DNA of 64,000 bases from Massariosphaeria phaeospora (taxonomy: Eukaryota; Ascomycota; Dothideomycetes; Pleosporales). The DNA lies in contig JAADJZ010000027.1 of assembly GCA_011032825.1 (NCBI GenBank), forward strand, positions 248,001 to 312,000, read 5' to 3'. Position numbers and translations under genes: made by a program. The notes beneath the pieces were generated by a model. It was given only the letters and a program-made list of their open reading frames with translations, made no database searches and was not told the origin of the DNA. Below, in pieces: positions 33,343-45,622 of this stretch (its first letter is position 1; each line of letters starts with the position of its first letter).

Positions 33343-36004
33343 ATGCCAGAACAACCTCTACAGTCGCGAGTCGTCCGCAGGAGAAACCCACGTCCTATCA
33401 ATTCGTGCCTGGAATGCCGTACGCGCAAAAGTCGATGCTCGAAAACACATCCTTGTCAGAACTGTACTGCCTTCGGAAGAGAATGCGTCTTTATCACAAT
33501 TCCTGAGTCGGCTACGCGCAGGAGACAGCGGGAATCCTCTTCGTCGAAGTCGAATGCGGATTGGACCCAGCCGATTCCTGTGCGCACCCAAAGTCAAAGC
33601 ACGCAGCCTGAAAAGTACGAAAGCTCCACCACCAACGCGAGCACCACCACTCCCGGAACTCCACCCCGTGACTATGAGTGGGAAGCGTATCAACAGCATG
33701 TCGAAGTAGACGGCGATGCCTGGGAAAAACTGCCTGCGGAACCCGAGGAGACGCCAGACGACGTATACGAAGATGAAAATGATGACGAGGACCAGATCGC
33801 GACAGATCTCACCATCCGCATCGGAAGGATGATCATTTGTGAAAATATCACAGGGTTTTTTCGTCCTCAATATGCCGAAGAGGTACAGTCTGCCTTGCTT
33901 ATCGTGGTTCCTTCTTTCCACATGGGCGCTCTATTGGTACTGTTACTGAGAACCTCTTCGTGTAGCTCGGTAAACTTCTCTCAGAGCATCATGTTTCCTC
34001 CTCTTCAGTTGCTGGCCAGAGAGCGCCACAATCATCCACGCTCTTATCTGCAGAGCAGATGCCCTCACTAGCGCCTTCACTCAACCTACTTCTCGGAGGT
34101 TCGGTATCCAGGTCTCATGGCAACGAGGTTGAAATGCCTCAGCTACCTACCAGGATAGAGGCAGAAGGTTTGTATCAAAGGTATCTCGAAGCTGTCAGTC
34201 CTCTTGCGCATGTTTTGCACATTCCATCGTTTAAACGCGTGTTCGATCGATTCTGGATCAATATCGATCTCGGTAATCCCAATCAGAATTCTTGCACTGC
34301 TCTAATTCTATCGGTCTGTATGGCGGCAGCAGCCTCGCTCTCTCCGCTCCAGGCCAAGGCCCAGTTTGGAATTACTAAAGAGGACCTCTTCCTGAGGCTG
34401 CAAAGATCTACGGAAAGGGCTCTACTTCGCGCCAACTGGGCGAAGACTTCAAACATCAGGACGTTGCAATCTCTTACGATATATCTGGTAACAACATCTA
34501 CTTCCTACCTAGAAGTGTGCCTAACCCTACCAGATACCCCTTTGCAGGGCGCAGATATCACGCGCCACATCGGTTGTCGTAGGAGCTTTAGTTCGTCTGG
34601 CTCAGTGCATTGGGATTCATCGCCACAATTCAGCACACAGCCTAACACCAATCCAACGGCATGTCCGGTCTCTCCTCTGGTATCAGATCTGCTTTCTAGA
34701 TTTCAAAACGGCCGAAGCGCAAGGCCCACATCCATCAATCCGAGCTGACGATTTCGACATACCTCTACCCCTGAATGTGGATGACGATGTCTTCGAATTT
34801 GGGACGCCAAAATGGCAGCACCATCCAACCCCAGTGCAAGGCTGGACTGATGCCACCCTCTCCTTGATACGCTACGAATGCAACGAACTGCACCGTCTGA
34901 TTTTCCGAGGCAGGATAGAAATGGATCGTAAAGACATCACCCTCCACGATCTACGAGCACGCGTCGATTCACGCAAACGCGAAATTCACACCAAATACCT
35001 CCAATTCCTCGACGCGCAGGTTCCCATGCAACGCTACGCTGGCCTTGTAGCCACTCTCCTGATGTCCCGCTGCGACTCCATGCTCCTCTACCGGCACCTC
35101 CCGCAAGCCTCGCTGCACTCACGCTCGGAATCCGAGAACCGACTCCGTGACATCCTGCTCACCGCGGCCCTCACAACGCTCGAAATCGGCGCAACGCTCG
35201 ACACGCTCCCTTCGCTCAGCGCCTGGGCCTGGTACTCGACCACCTACCAGCAATACCACGCCGTGCTGCTCCTCCTCACCGAGCTGCACCGCACGCCCGA
35301 CCTCGCGCGCAAGGACCGCATGGTGACCATCATCGACCACATCTTCGGGCACTGCTACGGCATCGGCGTGCGCGAGCGCTGCTCCGATCTGCTCTGGACG
35401 GTCAAGGAGAACCTCGAGGCCTTCTACATCATGAAGGGCGTCAATAAGCGGCGCCACCACCCCCAGCAACACCCTACCCTGCAGCCGCTGCAGCAGGTCA
35501 CGTCCTCGACCACCACGGCGGACTTCTCGCACCTCGCGCTGCACAGCCAGCAGCAGACGCCGCTGGAGCACAACAGCACGGGCAATCTCGGCAACTTCCC
35601 TGCGGATTTCGACAACTTGCTCGGCAGCCTTAGTGTCACGGCGACGGCGAACACGGCCGAGGACTTCGACAACTTCTTCGCGGGCATGCAGGCTAACGAC
35701 CACGGCGCTATCTTCGTGCCGGTGGATGCGGGCGTGCAGGGCGGGGGTGGGGGCGCAGAGTGGAGCGACGGTATGGGCACCGCGACGACGAGTCCGAATG
35801 TGGGATTGCAGCAATGGGTACGTGTTACATCCCCATGATTCCTGCCCATCTACCTACCTACTTACCACCCCATACCACGTTCTCACCACACCCCCCCACC
35901 CACACACACACACACTAACCCACAATCCCGTACAGGAATCCTGGAACTTCGCCTCCCAAGCCCAAACCCAATCCCAATCTCAATCCCAAAAGTACGACGG
36001 TTAG
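33343..36004 (+). CDS. Zn2Cys6 transcription factor with fungal regulatory domain
   Basis: Exons 33343-33882, 33966-34487, 34534-35817 and 35936-36004 join in frame to 804 residues. The canonical binuclear zinc cluster is at residues 22-48, C-x2-C-x6-C-x5-C-x2-C-x6-C (CLECRTRKSRC, HPCQNCTAFGREC). An acidic linker (about 120-165) follows, then the fungal-specific transcription factor domain: LYQRYLEAVSPLAHVLHIPSF, then ISRATSVVVGALVRLAQCIGIHR and LLWYQICFLDFKTAEAQGP. The acceptor at 34533 was chosen because it restores the IPLCRAQISR block in frame. The C-terminus is Gln/Asn-rich and low-complexity. The last intron (35818-35935) carries a C-rich run and a short CA repeat. Target genes are unknown. 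A 5' extra exon cannot be excluded. Confidence 0.87.
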
Positions 36005-36960
36005 CCAAGCAATCCCTCCTCATTTGATCGATCGACACAACAGCATACTATATCCTATCTACATCAACTCGACATTTCCACGCTATCTTCTCCTATATTG
36101 ATTATTCTTGTCTTATCTACTGTACTGGCTTATGCTTTGATTGTTTTGAAAAAACCGGTTTGTTGGAATAAGTACGTACATGATTCTGTATGCAATTGCA
36201 TATATACTACAGCGGTACACAGCGGTCCACGTGCCATAAACCGTGTTTGTTGTCTGCCATCTATCTATCTATCTATCTATCTATCAGAGGATCTAAATAC
36301 AGTCCCCCGTTTTTCGTATTCACATACTCGATTGCGAACGAAGAGGCAACTAATCGACCAATCGACCGATTGACAGCAACAGCATGAGACCATTTTGCCA
36401 ACGCAAGCTGAATATATACCCACACATTCTCAGCCCATGGGCATCGTTCAAGATATTGCATAGCGTACTAAATATCATAGAGGACTGGATAACGTACGGG
36501 GATAGCAGGGCTCCCGGCAGGGTTCGTCTCGATCTCATCGACTGAATGCATTCACGGCGCAAACTAAGGAGAGACTACAGCCCCTCCATGCAGCTCGAGT
36601 ATACCTAACCACCAGAAGATCCAATTTCACAAAAACTCCGCCTACCCTAGGTTTTCCGCATCGTACGCTACAGGATGTATTAAGGGTCAGGGAAAAAGGG
36701 TCACTCCAATGGCAGAAATACACTGCTGACAACCTTGAAAACGCCATGCAACGCCCCGACTGCACTGCAGTCATATCCGAAAGCAGCCTTTTCTCAGAAA
36801 TAGAGGAGACCGTGCCGAGAAAAGATATAGGAAATGGTGGAAAGCATGCAGCCAAAGAGACGCGGATCGTAAGCCACGGCCGGGTCATAGCGTAGACACT
36901 CTCTTGGACACTAAAGAGATGCTCGTCAGCCAATGAATAGACGAGGTGATGAATGACGTA
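36005..36960. other. Convergent intergenic region
   Basis: 956 bp between the 3' ends of the Zn2Cys6 gene and the BAR gene. Contains a (CTAT)n microsatellite at about 36259-36285. A 132-codon minus-strand frame (36535-36933) shows no domain and is not called. Confidence 0.5.
36259..36285 (+). repeat. (CTAT)n microsatellite
   Basis: About six to seven tandem CTAT units. Confidence 0.9.
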
Positions 36961-38485
36961 TTAATAACGCGAGACTTCCGAGGCACTCAACCCACTTCTT
37001 TTCATTGGCGGCGGCGGCGGAGGCGGCTTCTTTGCCCTTGATGGTGGCGGTGGTGGAGGCGCTTTCTTTCCAATCGCCGCAGCTTCGGTTCCACCAACAG
37101 TCCAGCTGGCAGCTCTTGACATTACACTGCCTTGGCTTGTTGCCGGACTCGGAGGCGATCTGTCACGTCTATGGCCGTTCGAGGGGACGAAGTCATCTTC
37201 GTAGTCGTCGGCGAAGGTATTTGCCTGGCGGACCGGACGGAGGCTGCTTCGTCCAGCTAGCACCGCAGTCGGCTCGGTAGGAACACGAGTTAGTCTCCTG
37301 GCCGGAGACATGTCACGTTGCGAGCGCGAGGATCCGTCCACTGTCGATGTGCGGCCATATGCGGGCCGAGATGCGAGACCACCGGGCGATGATGTCTCTG
37401 GGGCTGGAGACATGGTACGGGAGGGGAGTTTAGGGATAGTGAGCCGCGGCGGCTCGGGCAAAGGCTCTTCCTCGGTAGGGTTAAAGCGCTCAGCATAGCC
37501 ATGTGCAGTGTTCGACCGCGAGCGCGTAGGGCGAGGGGTGTCTCTGTTACGGGAAATCAGTCGGATGCCAAACCACCACTGTCAGATATGCTTACTGGAC
37601 TGGCCATTCCCGCTTGACGTTAAGCAGAACCTCGCGACAGCGGTCGTAGTATGTTAACTCGGCCTCCAAGAATGTCGTCAAATCCTGCACAAGGTCCACC
37701 TCCGATTCCTTGATGTCTTGCATCCGGCGATAGACGTCCTCGTTTGACTCTTCGTATTTCGCTTTCTGGGCCCGCAATTCCTCCTCGACCCGGAAGTCCT
37801 CCTTCTTCGCTTTCTGCAGCTTGGCAAGGGAGGCGTCGTAGGCGAGTCGGCGCTGCTCGAGCTTCTTGCGTGCGTTCTGGATGCTAGTTAGAAACCGACA
37901 CTTTGTACTGGACGGAGCGTTGCAGCGCTCAACATGTCCTGTGGGATGTTACTCCGTACCTGGTATTCTTTCATCTGCGCAAGAGAGCGCTCAAGGCCCT
38001 CTAGCCAGGTCGATGTTGCACCGGCAACGTACGTCTCCTGCACACGAGCCAGACGCTCGTTCGCGCGGCCGAGAGCTGTCTGCAATTAGCACGATGGGCA
38101 ATCGGAGCTGAATTTACCATGTACTCACAGGACAAGCAATTGCCAAACTCGGACTCAGGCTCAAAGTCCTCGCTGTGTGTCACCATGGACGAGCCCAAGT
38201 GGCCGCCCGGAAGCGTCTTCTCCCTGTCGTCGCCCTCGGCGCGCTTGGAAAGAGACTTGACGTAGACGGTCATGGCCTTCTGCATCCTGTCCATGCCTAC
38301 ACGTTCAATTAGCAGCTGACGTTGGGCAGTTGGCCGGAGACATGGGAGCCCCGCATACCCTCATGACGCAAGTTCATCTCTGCCTCCAGGGCCTTGAAGT
38401 CGTCCGAGACGCCCGTCTTGGCCTCGCCGCCCATCTTCTCGCCAGCCCATTGCTTGAAGCGGCCGAGTTTCTTGTTGACATGCAT
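36961..38485 (-). CDS. BAR-domain membrane-curvature protein with polyproline tail
   Basis: Exons 38485-38359, 38296-38129, 38075-37960, 37876-37596 and 37543-36961 join in frame to 424 residues. Residues 1-235 form an endophilin/Rvs-like BAR domain: KKLGRFKQWAGEKMGGE, then EMNLRHEGMDRMQKAMTVYV, LGRANERLARVQETYV, ARKKLEQRRLAYDA and FLEAELTYYDRCREVLL. BAR dimers bind and bend membranes in endocytosis and actin patch function. The C-terminal 190 residues are disordered and end with two proline runs (KKAPPPPPPSRAKKPPPPPPP). No SH3 domain follows, unlike Rvs167; the prolines may instead bind SH3 partners or profilin. Fungal relatives are annotated as BAR adaptor proteins. Confidence 0.88.
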
Positions 38486-40582
38486 GGTTGCAGGGCGGAG
38501 AGCGAGAGGCCAGGTTGCGTGGGGAGGGCGTGATAAGGGAACTGCGTGCGGGAGCTAGCGGCCTGAGCGTAGTGGAGGCGGGGAATCAATCGATAGCTAA
38601 TGCGGCGGCGCAAGCAGCAAGAAGCGAGTGAACGGGTGGGCAGACAATATCGCCCGGATAGATAGCACGCGCAGAGACGGTGATGGTGGAGTGGACAAGA
38701 GAAGAAGAGAACAGCAGAGTGGGCAGCGGGAAGGGACGGCAGTGAGGTTAGAGAAATGTGGGATTGGCATGGGCTCGGTTTCAATAAGTTGACTGCGTGC
38801 CCAGCTGTGTCGGCGGGCGGCGGGCGGCGGGCAGCGGGCAGCGGGGGCAGGGGCGGCGCGCTCAGGTCGGCAGGTGCAGCAGCACGCGCTACGCACGTCC
38901 CGCCCTGGCCCGGCTCCCCTGGTCTGCGCTGGCCGCTGGTCTCTGGCTCACCGTCCGGCGTCCGCACACCACATAAATAGACGCAGTGGCAGCTGTCATC
39001 CGCTTCGCCAGAAGTCCAGATGGCCTCTCCAGTGCCGCCTCAGGTCGAGCGCCTCTCTCCCGCCACCGGCCATCGACAGGCCATCCGCACGTCCGGCTAT
39101 GTTTGGAAGCCCGCCCCGTCGAGCCACTCAACCCGGTCTCCACCTCGTTTCCAGGCGTCGCGCACATGCTTCCCCGACTTCGCAGCGTTTCAGAGGCACA
39201 GCCTGCACCACTTGAGCCGCATCTGCTCATTGCGTCACTGGCAGTCGATTGCCGCACGTATCTGTCCAGGCCAAGTCTACCGCTGAGCAAAAAATACATC
39301 AGGCCATCCGCAGGACGCCTACACCAGGTCGACCCAGGACATCTACCACACATGGACCGTGTACAAGCGCGTAGTCATACATCAAGAGTTTTTATGCGCG
39401 CATTCCCCTTCGTTCTTTTACGGACTTGACTTTCCCTGAAGGCGCCTATGATAACACAATGGACACCGAAACTGGAATCGCGCTACAGTCCGCCCATCGA
39501 CACAGTCACGTACATATATACCTACTATCCATGGATACACTTTCGCCTGGCCGTCTCTTTGTATTTGTTACTTCCTGCTTCCTATTTGCGTCTAGTCGAG
39601 CTTTCAAAGTCCTTTCAAAGTCTCTATCTTTCGCAACTCCAACCGTCTTCGCGCTGTCTATGAGGAGATTCGACTGATCAATAGCGAGTAGTCTCAGCCT
39701 GGCCCTAACCGGACTCGCTCAGGCCCAAGCCCTGGTACCTTTGACGCGGCTGATGCGATCACTCTGTTCCGGCCGCTCAGTTGGTCATCCTGCGCCATTC
39801 AAGGCACTCTATGAACGCTATGAAATAATTCTAGAAGTATCTGGAAGTGGAGTTGTTGAACGCCATCCTCAGTGCCGCCCTGATATTCTTCGGATTTTCC
39901 ATATGCTAACAGGCGGCAACAGTCTTTCTATATTAGACACCACTGCACAGTAGCACTGCCTGTTGTTGGAACCCGCGGAACCATCAGACGACGTTAGGAT
40001 AGAGCGGGGACTGAAGTGTGCTATGAGCCTGGCTGGTGATGGGATTATGCTAGGGTGAGCCGAGCACTTTACAACCCTCGCGCCTGTGTTTCCACGCCTA
40101 CGCTCCAGCACTTGCTCGTCTCATCATAACCACCAGCATTACGCAACCGCACGTTGACATTAGAACGCGCTCATTGTATTTTTGGACGGACAATATTGTA
40201 GGTAAGGGGCGTGCATCGAGATTTCTCCATTTCTCAATTGGGCGCCATGTCCGGGGGGACATATCATCAACAGTAGCGCAGTATCTAATATATGTTCACG
40301 GGTGCTACTTCCTGACCGACTTGCCGCTGGGGAATGCCTTAGGCCCGGGAGAAGAAAGCTGCACCTTGAGAACGCCGGTGACTAGCTTAACGTGCCTGGT
40401 GAATCTGGTGCCTTTGAAATATGTGGCCTACTAAGGGTCCCAATTCCTCCATGTATTCGCTAGCGAATTTAGAGATTACCTCATGCGTGCCTAGCCGTGC
40501 TTCGTTCATCGCATCCATTACACGGACGCGCACCTCCCATCGCCGCACCACGACCACCACCTGCGCACGCAACAACCCCAAC
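38486..40582. other. Divergent intergenic region BAR / WHIM-like genes
   Basis: About 2.1 kb. Several GC-rich frames (up to 197 codons on the minus strand near 38374-38967) overlap each other, overlap the BAR exon 1, and show Arg/Pro/Ala-rich chance composition. No gene, RNA or transposon recognised. Presumably both promoters lie here. Confidence 0.5.
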
Positions 40583-42815
40583 ATGGCCGACTCGGAGTCC
40601 TCCCTCTCTTCCCCTCCGTCAACTGACGACGAAATGGTTGAGGTCACCTCGCCGGTCGCAACTGCTAGGCCCACACCGCAGAAGAGGCAGAAGAAGAACG
40701 GCACCATCCTCTCATTCTTCGAGCCGCCGTCACCAGCTCGCAAGAAGCGCCCGGCGTCGCCACCTCACGAGATGGTTCCGGAAGACAATCCCGACATTGC
40801 TGTAAGTTCTCGGCGCGTCAATCGCGTCGTTGCGCGACGTGATCGCGACCTATACACTTTCAATCTCTCTATATGTCTCCCGCTAACACTGCTATGCCAC
40901 AGTTCATTGTAATGTTTCGATCGCGCTTTAACGAAGCTTTCCCGCCCAAGTGCCCCCATTTCGGACCACAGGACATTGAGCATGGGGTTGTGCAGCCGTT
41001 GCCGTCGTCGCAGATCGAGGGTCTACTGTGCGCCTTGCTTGGGCTGGTCCTCAATCGCAAGAAGCCTGTCGAGTTAGTCACCCCCGGTCCCCCTTTGATA
41101 CTTTAGGAATGTTGGTCGCGTACATTCGCCGGATGGCTTACACAGGTGTGGTTGCTGACACGATTGCACCCACAGAAAAGGTCACTACGGCCGGGCCCTC
41201 GAAGAGGCGATCCAAACGCAGAAGTCGCAATGGCCACGAGCATGGAACTCAATCAACCCTCTCAGTGGGGGTCGATCATTCAACGGCATGCCACCGACTG
41301 AGCGCGTGAGTGTCCTCGCCTTGTCATTGCACGAAGACTGACTAACACGCTTTCTCAGCTCACTCTCCTCAAAACACTCGTCCTTTGGAGCCTGAACCAG
41401 TCCGAGGTTGTCAGTAATATGATAAAAGAGGGCTACAAGACCCGCACTACCAAAGACAAGACCGATACAAACATCCCGCTGTCCGTACAGCCGTGGGGTC
41501 GTGACGGGGACAAGCGTCGGTATTGGCTGGTAGAGGGACGCGATGACACAAATTTCCGGGTTTATCGCGAGAGTAATCCGAACTTGAAAAGCATTTCATG
41601 GTGGAGCGTAGCCGGATCTATTGACGATGTGCGCACATTGGCCAAAAAGCTTGAGGAAGAGGACGGCACCCGCGAGGCCAAGACGCTCAGCGAGAAAATG
41701 CTCAATGCTGTCCCCCGCTTCGAGGCTACGGAAGACGTATGTACACTCATGCCGGTTGCCTGTTGTCATCTCTAACAATACTGCAGAAGCGGAAGCGCCG
41801 CGAATACCGCCTCAACCGCAAGGCCACCTTTGCTCGCCCAGACCCAGGTTTCTCCCTATACGAGGGACGTACGCGCGGCAAACGGATGAAGTACACGTTT
41901 TCAGATGAAGAGGATTATGATTCTGATGATCAATCTGTTCGTCGGTCTACTCGAACCTCTGGTAGGGAGACACCAGTTGTTCCGTCAGGCCCCACCGTCA
42001 CCGCGAGCGGCCGGCAGGTCAGGTCTCGGGCAACAGGCACGTATGGCGAAACGCTGCTCAGTGGCCAGACTACAGAGCGTGCCTCGCCTGCTACTGGTGA
42101 ATACGTCCGATCCAACGCTTCGGAGGAGCCACAACCCACACATGGTCGGTCCACCCGTGCTGCCAACAAGCCTAGCAATGGCTGGCCAAAAGGACGACAA
42201 CACATCGAGACATATAATTCGGTGGACGAAATGGACGACGAAGACGATGCGACATCCTGGGATGGCGGAGATGAGGAGGAAGAAACTCATATGGAGCTTG
42301 ACCAGGACGAAGATGGCTCCTCCGAGTCCTCCGATGATGGCGAGCCGAAAAGCCTGGTCGTGACCCTCAAATACCCCAAAGGTGCTTTCAATCCCACCGC
42401 GACTCCTGCACCGCTAGAGCAGGTTGAAGATCAGATCTCTGCCACCACTCCGCAAAATGGTGCGCACAAAACAGGCCCTCCACTGTCCGGTTTGGGCGCT
42501 CCACGACAGGCGGAGCCACCAGCAGGAGCAGCACAATCAACAGCGCCACCCGTTCAATGCGTTATCCCGAACGGCGTCCGCCCAAGTGACCATGTGACGA
42601 CCTCCGTTCAAGAAACTCTACCGCGAGGCGATGCCACCGCGCTACCAAAACTCGACTCGCTCTTCTCAGCGCCAACCCCGCCGTACAGCGCCCCAGAGGA
42701 AGCTGCTACGAAACCGCAACCCCAGTTCGCTCCCGCCAATCACTCCGAGTCGCACGCTCCCCGGCCTTTTCCCCCTACTCTGCCGGCCGCCACCCCGGCC
42801 TCTAGTTGGCAGTAG
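40583..42815 (+). CDS. WHIM/WSD-type chromatin-remodelling accessory protein
   Basis: Exons 40583-40801, 40903-41072, 41176-41305, 41359-41736 and 41787-42815 join in frame to 641 residues. The N-terminus has an ILSFFEPPSPARKKR motif; ILSFF near a basic stretch resembles PIP-box or short linear motifs. A DDT-like segment (FIVMFRSRFNEAFPPKCPHFGPQDIE) is followed by WHIM-like helices (LTLLKTLVLWSLNQSEVVSNMI) and a WSD-type motif (WGRDGDKRRYWLVEGRDDTNFRVYRES). Such DDT-WHIM-WSD proteins (ISWI accessory subunits; Ioc-like) contact linker DNA in the nucleus. The C-terminal 300 residues are acidic, then Pro/Ala-rich and disordered. Assignment to a named yeast orthologue is not possible from sequence alone. 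Confidence 0.82.
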
Positions 42816-42980
42816 TGGGTCGCTGCGTGCTTTCTCGCTGGTTTGGTAGAGAGTTTTTTTTCGCTTTGTTCAAGAGTCGTTCATAACCCTTTCCTCTCAG
42901 TCCCGACATAACACACGGGGCTATCTACATGTTAGACAGCGCCATGTTGTTGTTGGTGGTGTCCAACTGGATGGGATTAT

Positions 42981-43059
42981 CGGTCTGCATTCCGTCCGTC
43001 TCTCTTATTCACCACGGGCATTAGCGGTCTGCATTTCGTCCGTCCGTCTCTCTCTTATT
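42981..43059 (+). repeat. Imperfect tandem duplication, about 44-bp unit
   Basis: The segment beginning CGGTCTGCATTCCGTCCGTC at 42981 recurs from 43025 with small indels (an extra CCGT and CT), both copies ending in CTCTTATT. Confidence 0.75.
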
Positions 43060-43431
43060 GACAAGAATCCGGATCAGATATGATAGTGGAGGGAGTTGTG
43101 GGCGCTTTGGGTTATGCATGCTGTGTACCTACCTGCCATAGGGCACAATCACGCCCTGTTGATCCGATAGATAGATATTGGGCTAGGGGCGGGCATACGA
43201 TACGATATGAGCACATCATGGTCGGGTTCACATCTGCATAGGGAGTGAATTGCTGATGAGCTGAGCTTAGCTTAATGGCGGGCCACTCGTGGACTCTAGG
43301 ATATGACGGATAGTAGCGAGCTTTTTAGATGACTGATAGCGTGGTTGTATGGCAGTCAGTGTTGGTATCGCGATCGCGATCGCGGCCATGTTGTTTGCTG
43401 CGTTGCTCTGCTCTGCTCTGCTCTGCGTCCT

Positions 43432-43660
43432 CACCCCCGTGCATGAATTCCTGTCCGATTTAAGATAGCTTTAGGCAATGCTCCTGCCAGTATAAGAAAT
43501 TCCAGCAATAGCTAAGCTAGATGGGATATCTTTATCTTTACAAAGCCGTACTGTATCTAGTATACTAGGTAATGTGCTGTAAAACTTATAAAGGTGTAGG
43601 AGTGTGGTTAAGGGGCGCATGTTAGCTGAGCTGGCAGACACGAATTCATGCACGGGGGTG
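43432..43660. mobile_element. MITE-like element, 229 bp, non-coding
   Basis: The left end starts CACCCCCGTGCATGAATTCC. The right end read on the opposite strand starts CACCCCCGTGCATGAATTCG. The inverted repeats match at 24 of 26 positions. A 4-bp direct repeat TCCT flanks both sides (43428-43431, 43661-43664). The interior is TA-rich compared with its surroundings and has no convincing protein. This is the structure of a miniature inverted-repeat transposable element. The autonomous partner is not visible in the window, and its ends differ from both the hAT and pogo elements here. Confidence 0.72.
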
Positions 43661-44011
43661 TCCTTGGTCTGGCGGGTGTGTGAAGAACATGTGATGTTTG
43701 CTGGTTTGCTTATAGGTGGTTGACATGAGCATTATCTATTATTCCCTCGCCGGTGGGTTTATTGTTCGTCCATATGGACTACCCAGTGACTATATATATA
43801 ATAGTTCGATCTCGAAGTGAAGGGTTTTGGGATACAAACAAAGGCATAGTACCTTAGTAAGTACTACTTTGGCCATGCCCTTCTCCATACCCAACCGCAA
43901 TGAAAACAAACGCCTCTAATCATGCTACCCGCCGATGCCTATGCTTTTCATACGATATGTTCAAAAAGTCTCACAGCCTAATGTATGTATGCAGTCAACA
44001 TGCAGATAATT

Positions 44012-45622
44012 CTAACTCCCAGGCATAGCACCGGGCATGCCGCTCGGCCCACTCCAGTCCCCGCTGCTGCGACCCGCCGTCTTAGTACTCTCCTGCCGCC
44101 GATGCTGCTGCGCATTCATCTGGCTATGCTCTCTATGCAGCATGCCCCGTTCGGGCCGCTCGCCTCGCCACCGCATGCCATCCGCGTGCTCCCGACTGGC
44201 ACTGCGCTCGTCGGCGCGTACTTCCGCTTCGCGCAGTTTCGCGCCCTCGGCCTCGATGCGGGCTTCGAGCCTTGCGGCTGTGGAGGCTGTGGGCGGTATG
44301 AAGGAAGACGGGCGAGCCTGTGTACCCAGTCCTGTTGTCAGTTCGTGGCCGAGGGGCGGGAAGATGGATTCCTCGGGCGCTTCGACGTCTATGTCTGCGT
44401 CATTCTCGTTGTCGTTGTTGTCGTCGCCATCGTCGCCGCCCCGCGTGTTGCGCTTGCGCGGCCAGAGGGACGGGAGCACGATCTGCTGGAAGCGCGGCTC
44501 CACGACGCGCTCGTCGAACCAGGCGTGTACGCGCGATTCGATGAGTTGGGCGATTTTGGGCACGTCTTGCAGGCGGGAGCGCGAGCCGACGAGGGAGCGG
44601 ACGGAGAGATCGAGGCGGTAGTCGTCGAGGAAGGTGAAGGCCAGGGTCGTGGGGCGGGCAGGAGGGACCCCTGAGGCGCTGGAGGGGCGTGGTGGATCGG
44701 ACTGGGATGGGGGCTGGAGGTGGGAACTGGAGGTGGGATTGAGGTTCGGGGAGGCGGACGGCGAGTCGGTGGATGTGGATGGGGGAGACGAGGAGGGGAT
44801 GAAGGACATTGCCAGGGTTCCTGAGAAGCGGACCACACTCACGGCGAGCGCAACGGGCAGGACAGCGACTCGCGGCTTCGGGTAGTTCAGCACGAGTGTT
44901 GTCTCTATGCCCAGTGTGATCACGTCGCTCAGATCGACGTCCATTCTTGCTTGCAACCTGCCCTCTTCTGATCCTGCGCTTGTTCCGCTGCCGCCAAACC
45001 CTTCCTCTGCGGGCATAACTCTGCAATTGCTGAAGATGGGGAATTCGTCGCCGAGAGCGATCTCGGAGACGCGTATCTCGCCGATCCAGTCGGGCTTCAC
45101 GCCAGAATTCAAGACCTCGTTCAGCGAGGTAAGCACAGCGCCATCGTGCCGCGCATCTGCTCGCAGCTGGGCGATTGTCTGCGCAATGAGGACGTTGAAC
45201 CAGTCCAGGCTCTCCGGCTGATGGCCTTTGACATTGTAGTACGTCTTCGCCAAGATGGTCGCAATACTGGGACCGCTGTTACTCGCCGGATCCCGTATAG
45301 TACTCCGCGACTGTTTATGGTGGAGAGGGTTCGTGGAGGGGTGCGAGCGTGTGCGGTGATGCAGTGAGTTTTGGTGGGCTAGTGTCCGCGCCCGTCGTAG
45401 CGACGCGAGGTGGAGTGCTCGCTCGTCGGCCGAAGGGGGCTCTCCAAAGATGAAAAACTTGATGAAGCAAAAGATTAGGAGGGCTATCGAGAGCTGGCCT
45501 ACGAGGAAGCCTTGTGTGAAGGAGAGCCTGGTGGGTTAGCGGGGCATTGGCAAAGCGCGCGGAGGAGCGTACGAGGAGCCCTGGGTTACGGGCTGGGCCG
45601 GTGGAGGGTTTTGCTGTGCCAT
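44012..45622 (-). CDS. MMM1: Mmm1, ER-anchored ERMES subunit
   Basis: Maintenance of mitochondrial morphology protein 1, the ER membrane anchor of the ER-mitochondria encounter structure, which moves phospholipids between the organelles. Exons 45622-45573 and 45527-44012 (45-nt intron) join in frame to 521 residues. A short lumenal N-terminus precedes one membrane segment at about residues 24-44 (FLVGQLSIALLIFCFIKFFIF). The SMP lipid-transfer domain then runs from YYNVKGHQPESLDWFNVLIAQ through LQARMDVDLSDVITLGIET, LNYPKPRVAVLPVALAVSVV, FLDDYRLDLSVRSLVGSRSR and HAWFDERVVEPRFQQIVLP. A Ser/Pro-rich loop interrupts the SMP domain (about 270-320), common in fungal Mmm1. The Arg/Glu-rich tail is disordered. 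Confidence 0.95.

Larger units (their letters stand above)
42816..44011. other. Convergent intergenic region with repeats
   Basis: 1196 bp between convergent genes. Contains a tandem duplication of about 44 bp (42981-43059), a GCGATCGC palindromic stretch near 43367-43383, and the MITE-like element at 43432-43660. No coding gene seen. Confidence 0.6.

Noticed and set aside
35119..35814. 231-codon minus-strand frame
   Set aside because: Antisense shadow of the third exon of the Zn2Cys6 gene; Arg/Val/Glu-rich shadow composition.
38374..38967. 197-codon minus-strand frame upstream of the BAR gene
   Set aside because: Overlaps BAR exon 1 in another frame and has chance-like composition; no domain.
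43471..43653. 60-codon minus-strand frame inside the MITE-like element
   Set aside because: Begins in the terminal repeat at a GTG and has no transposase features.
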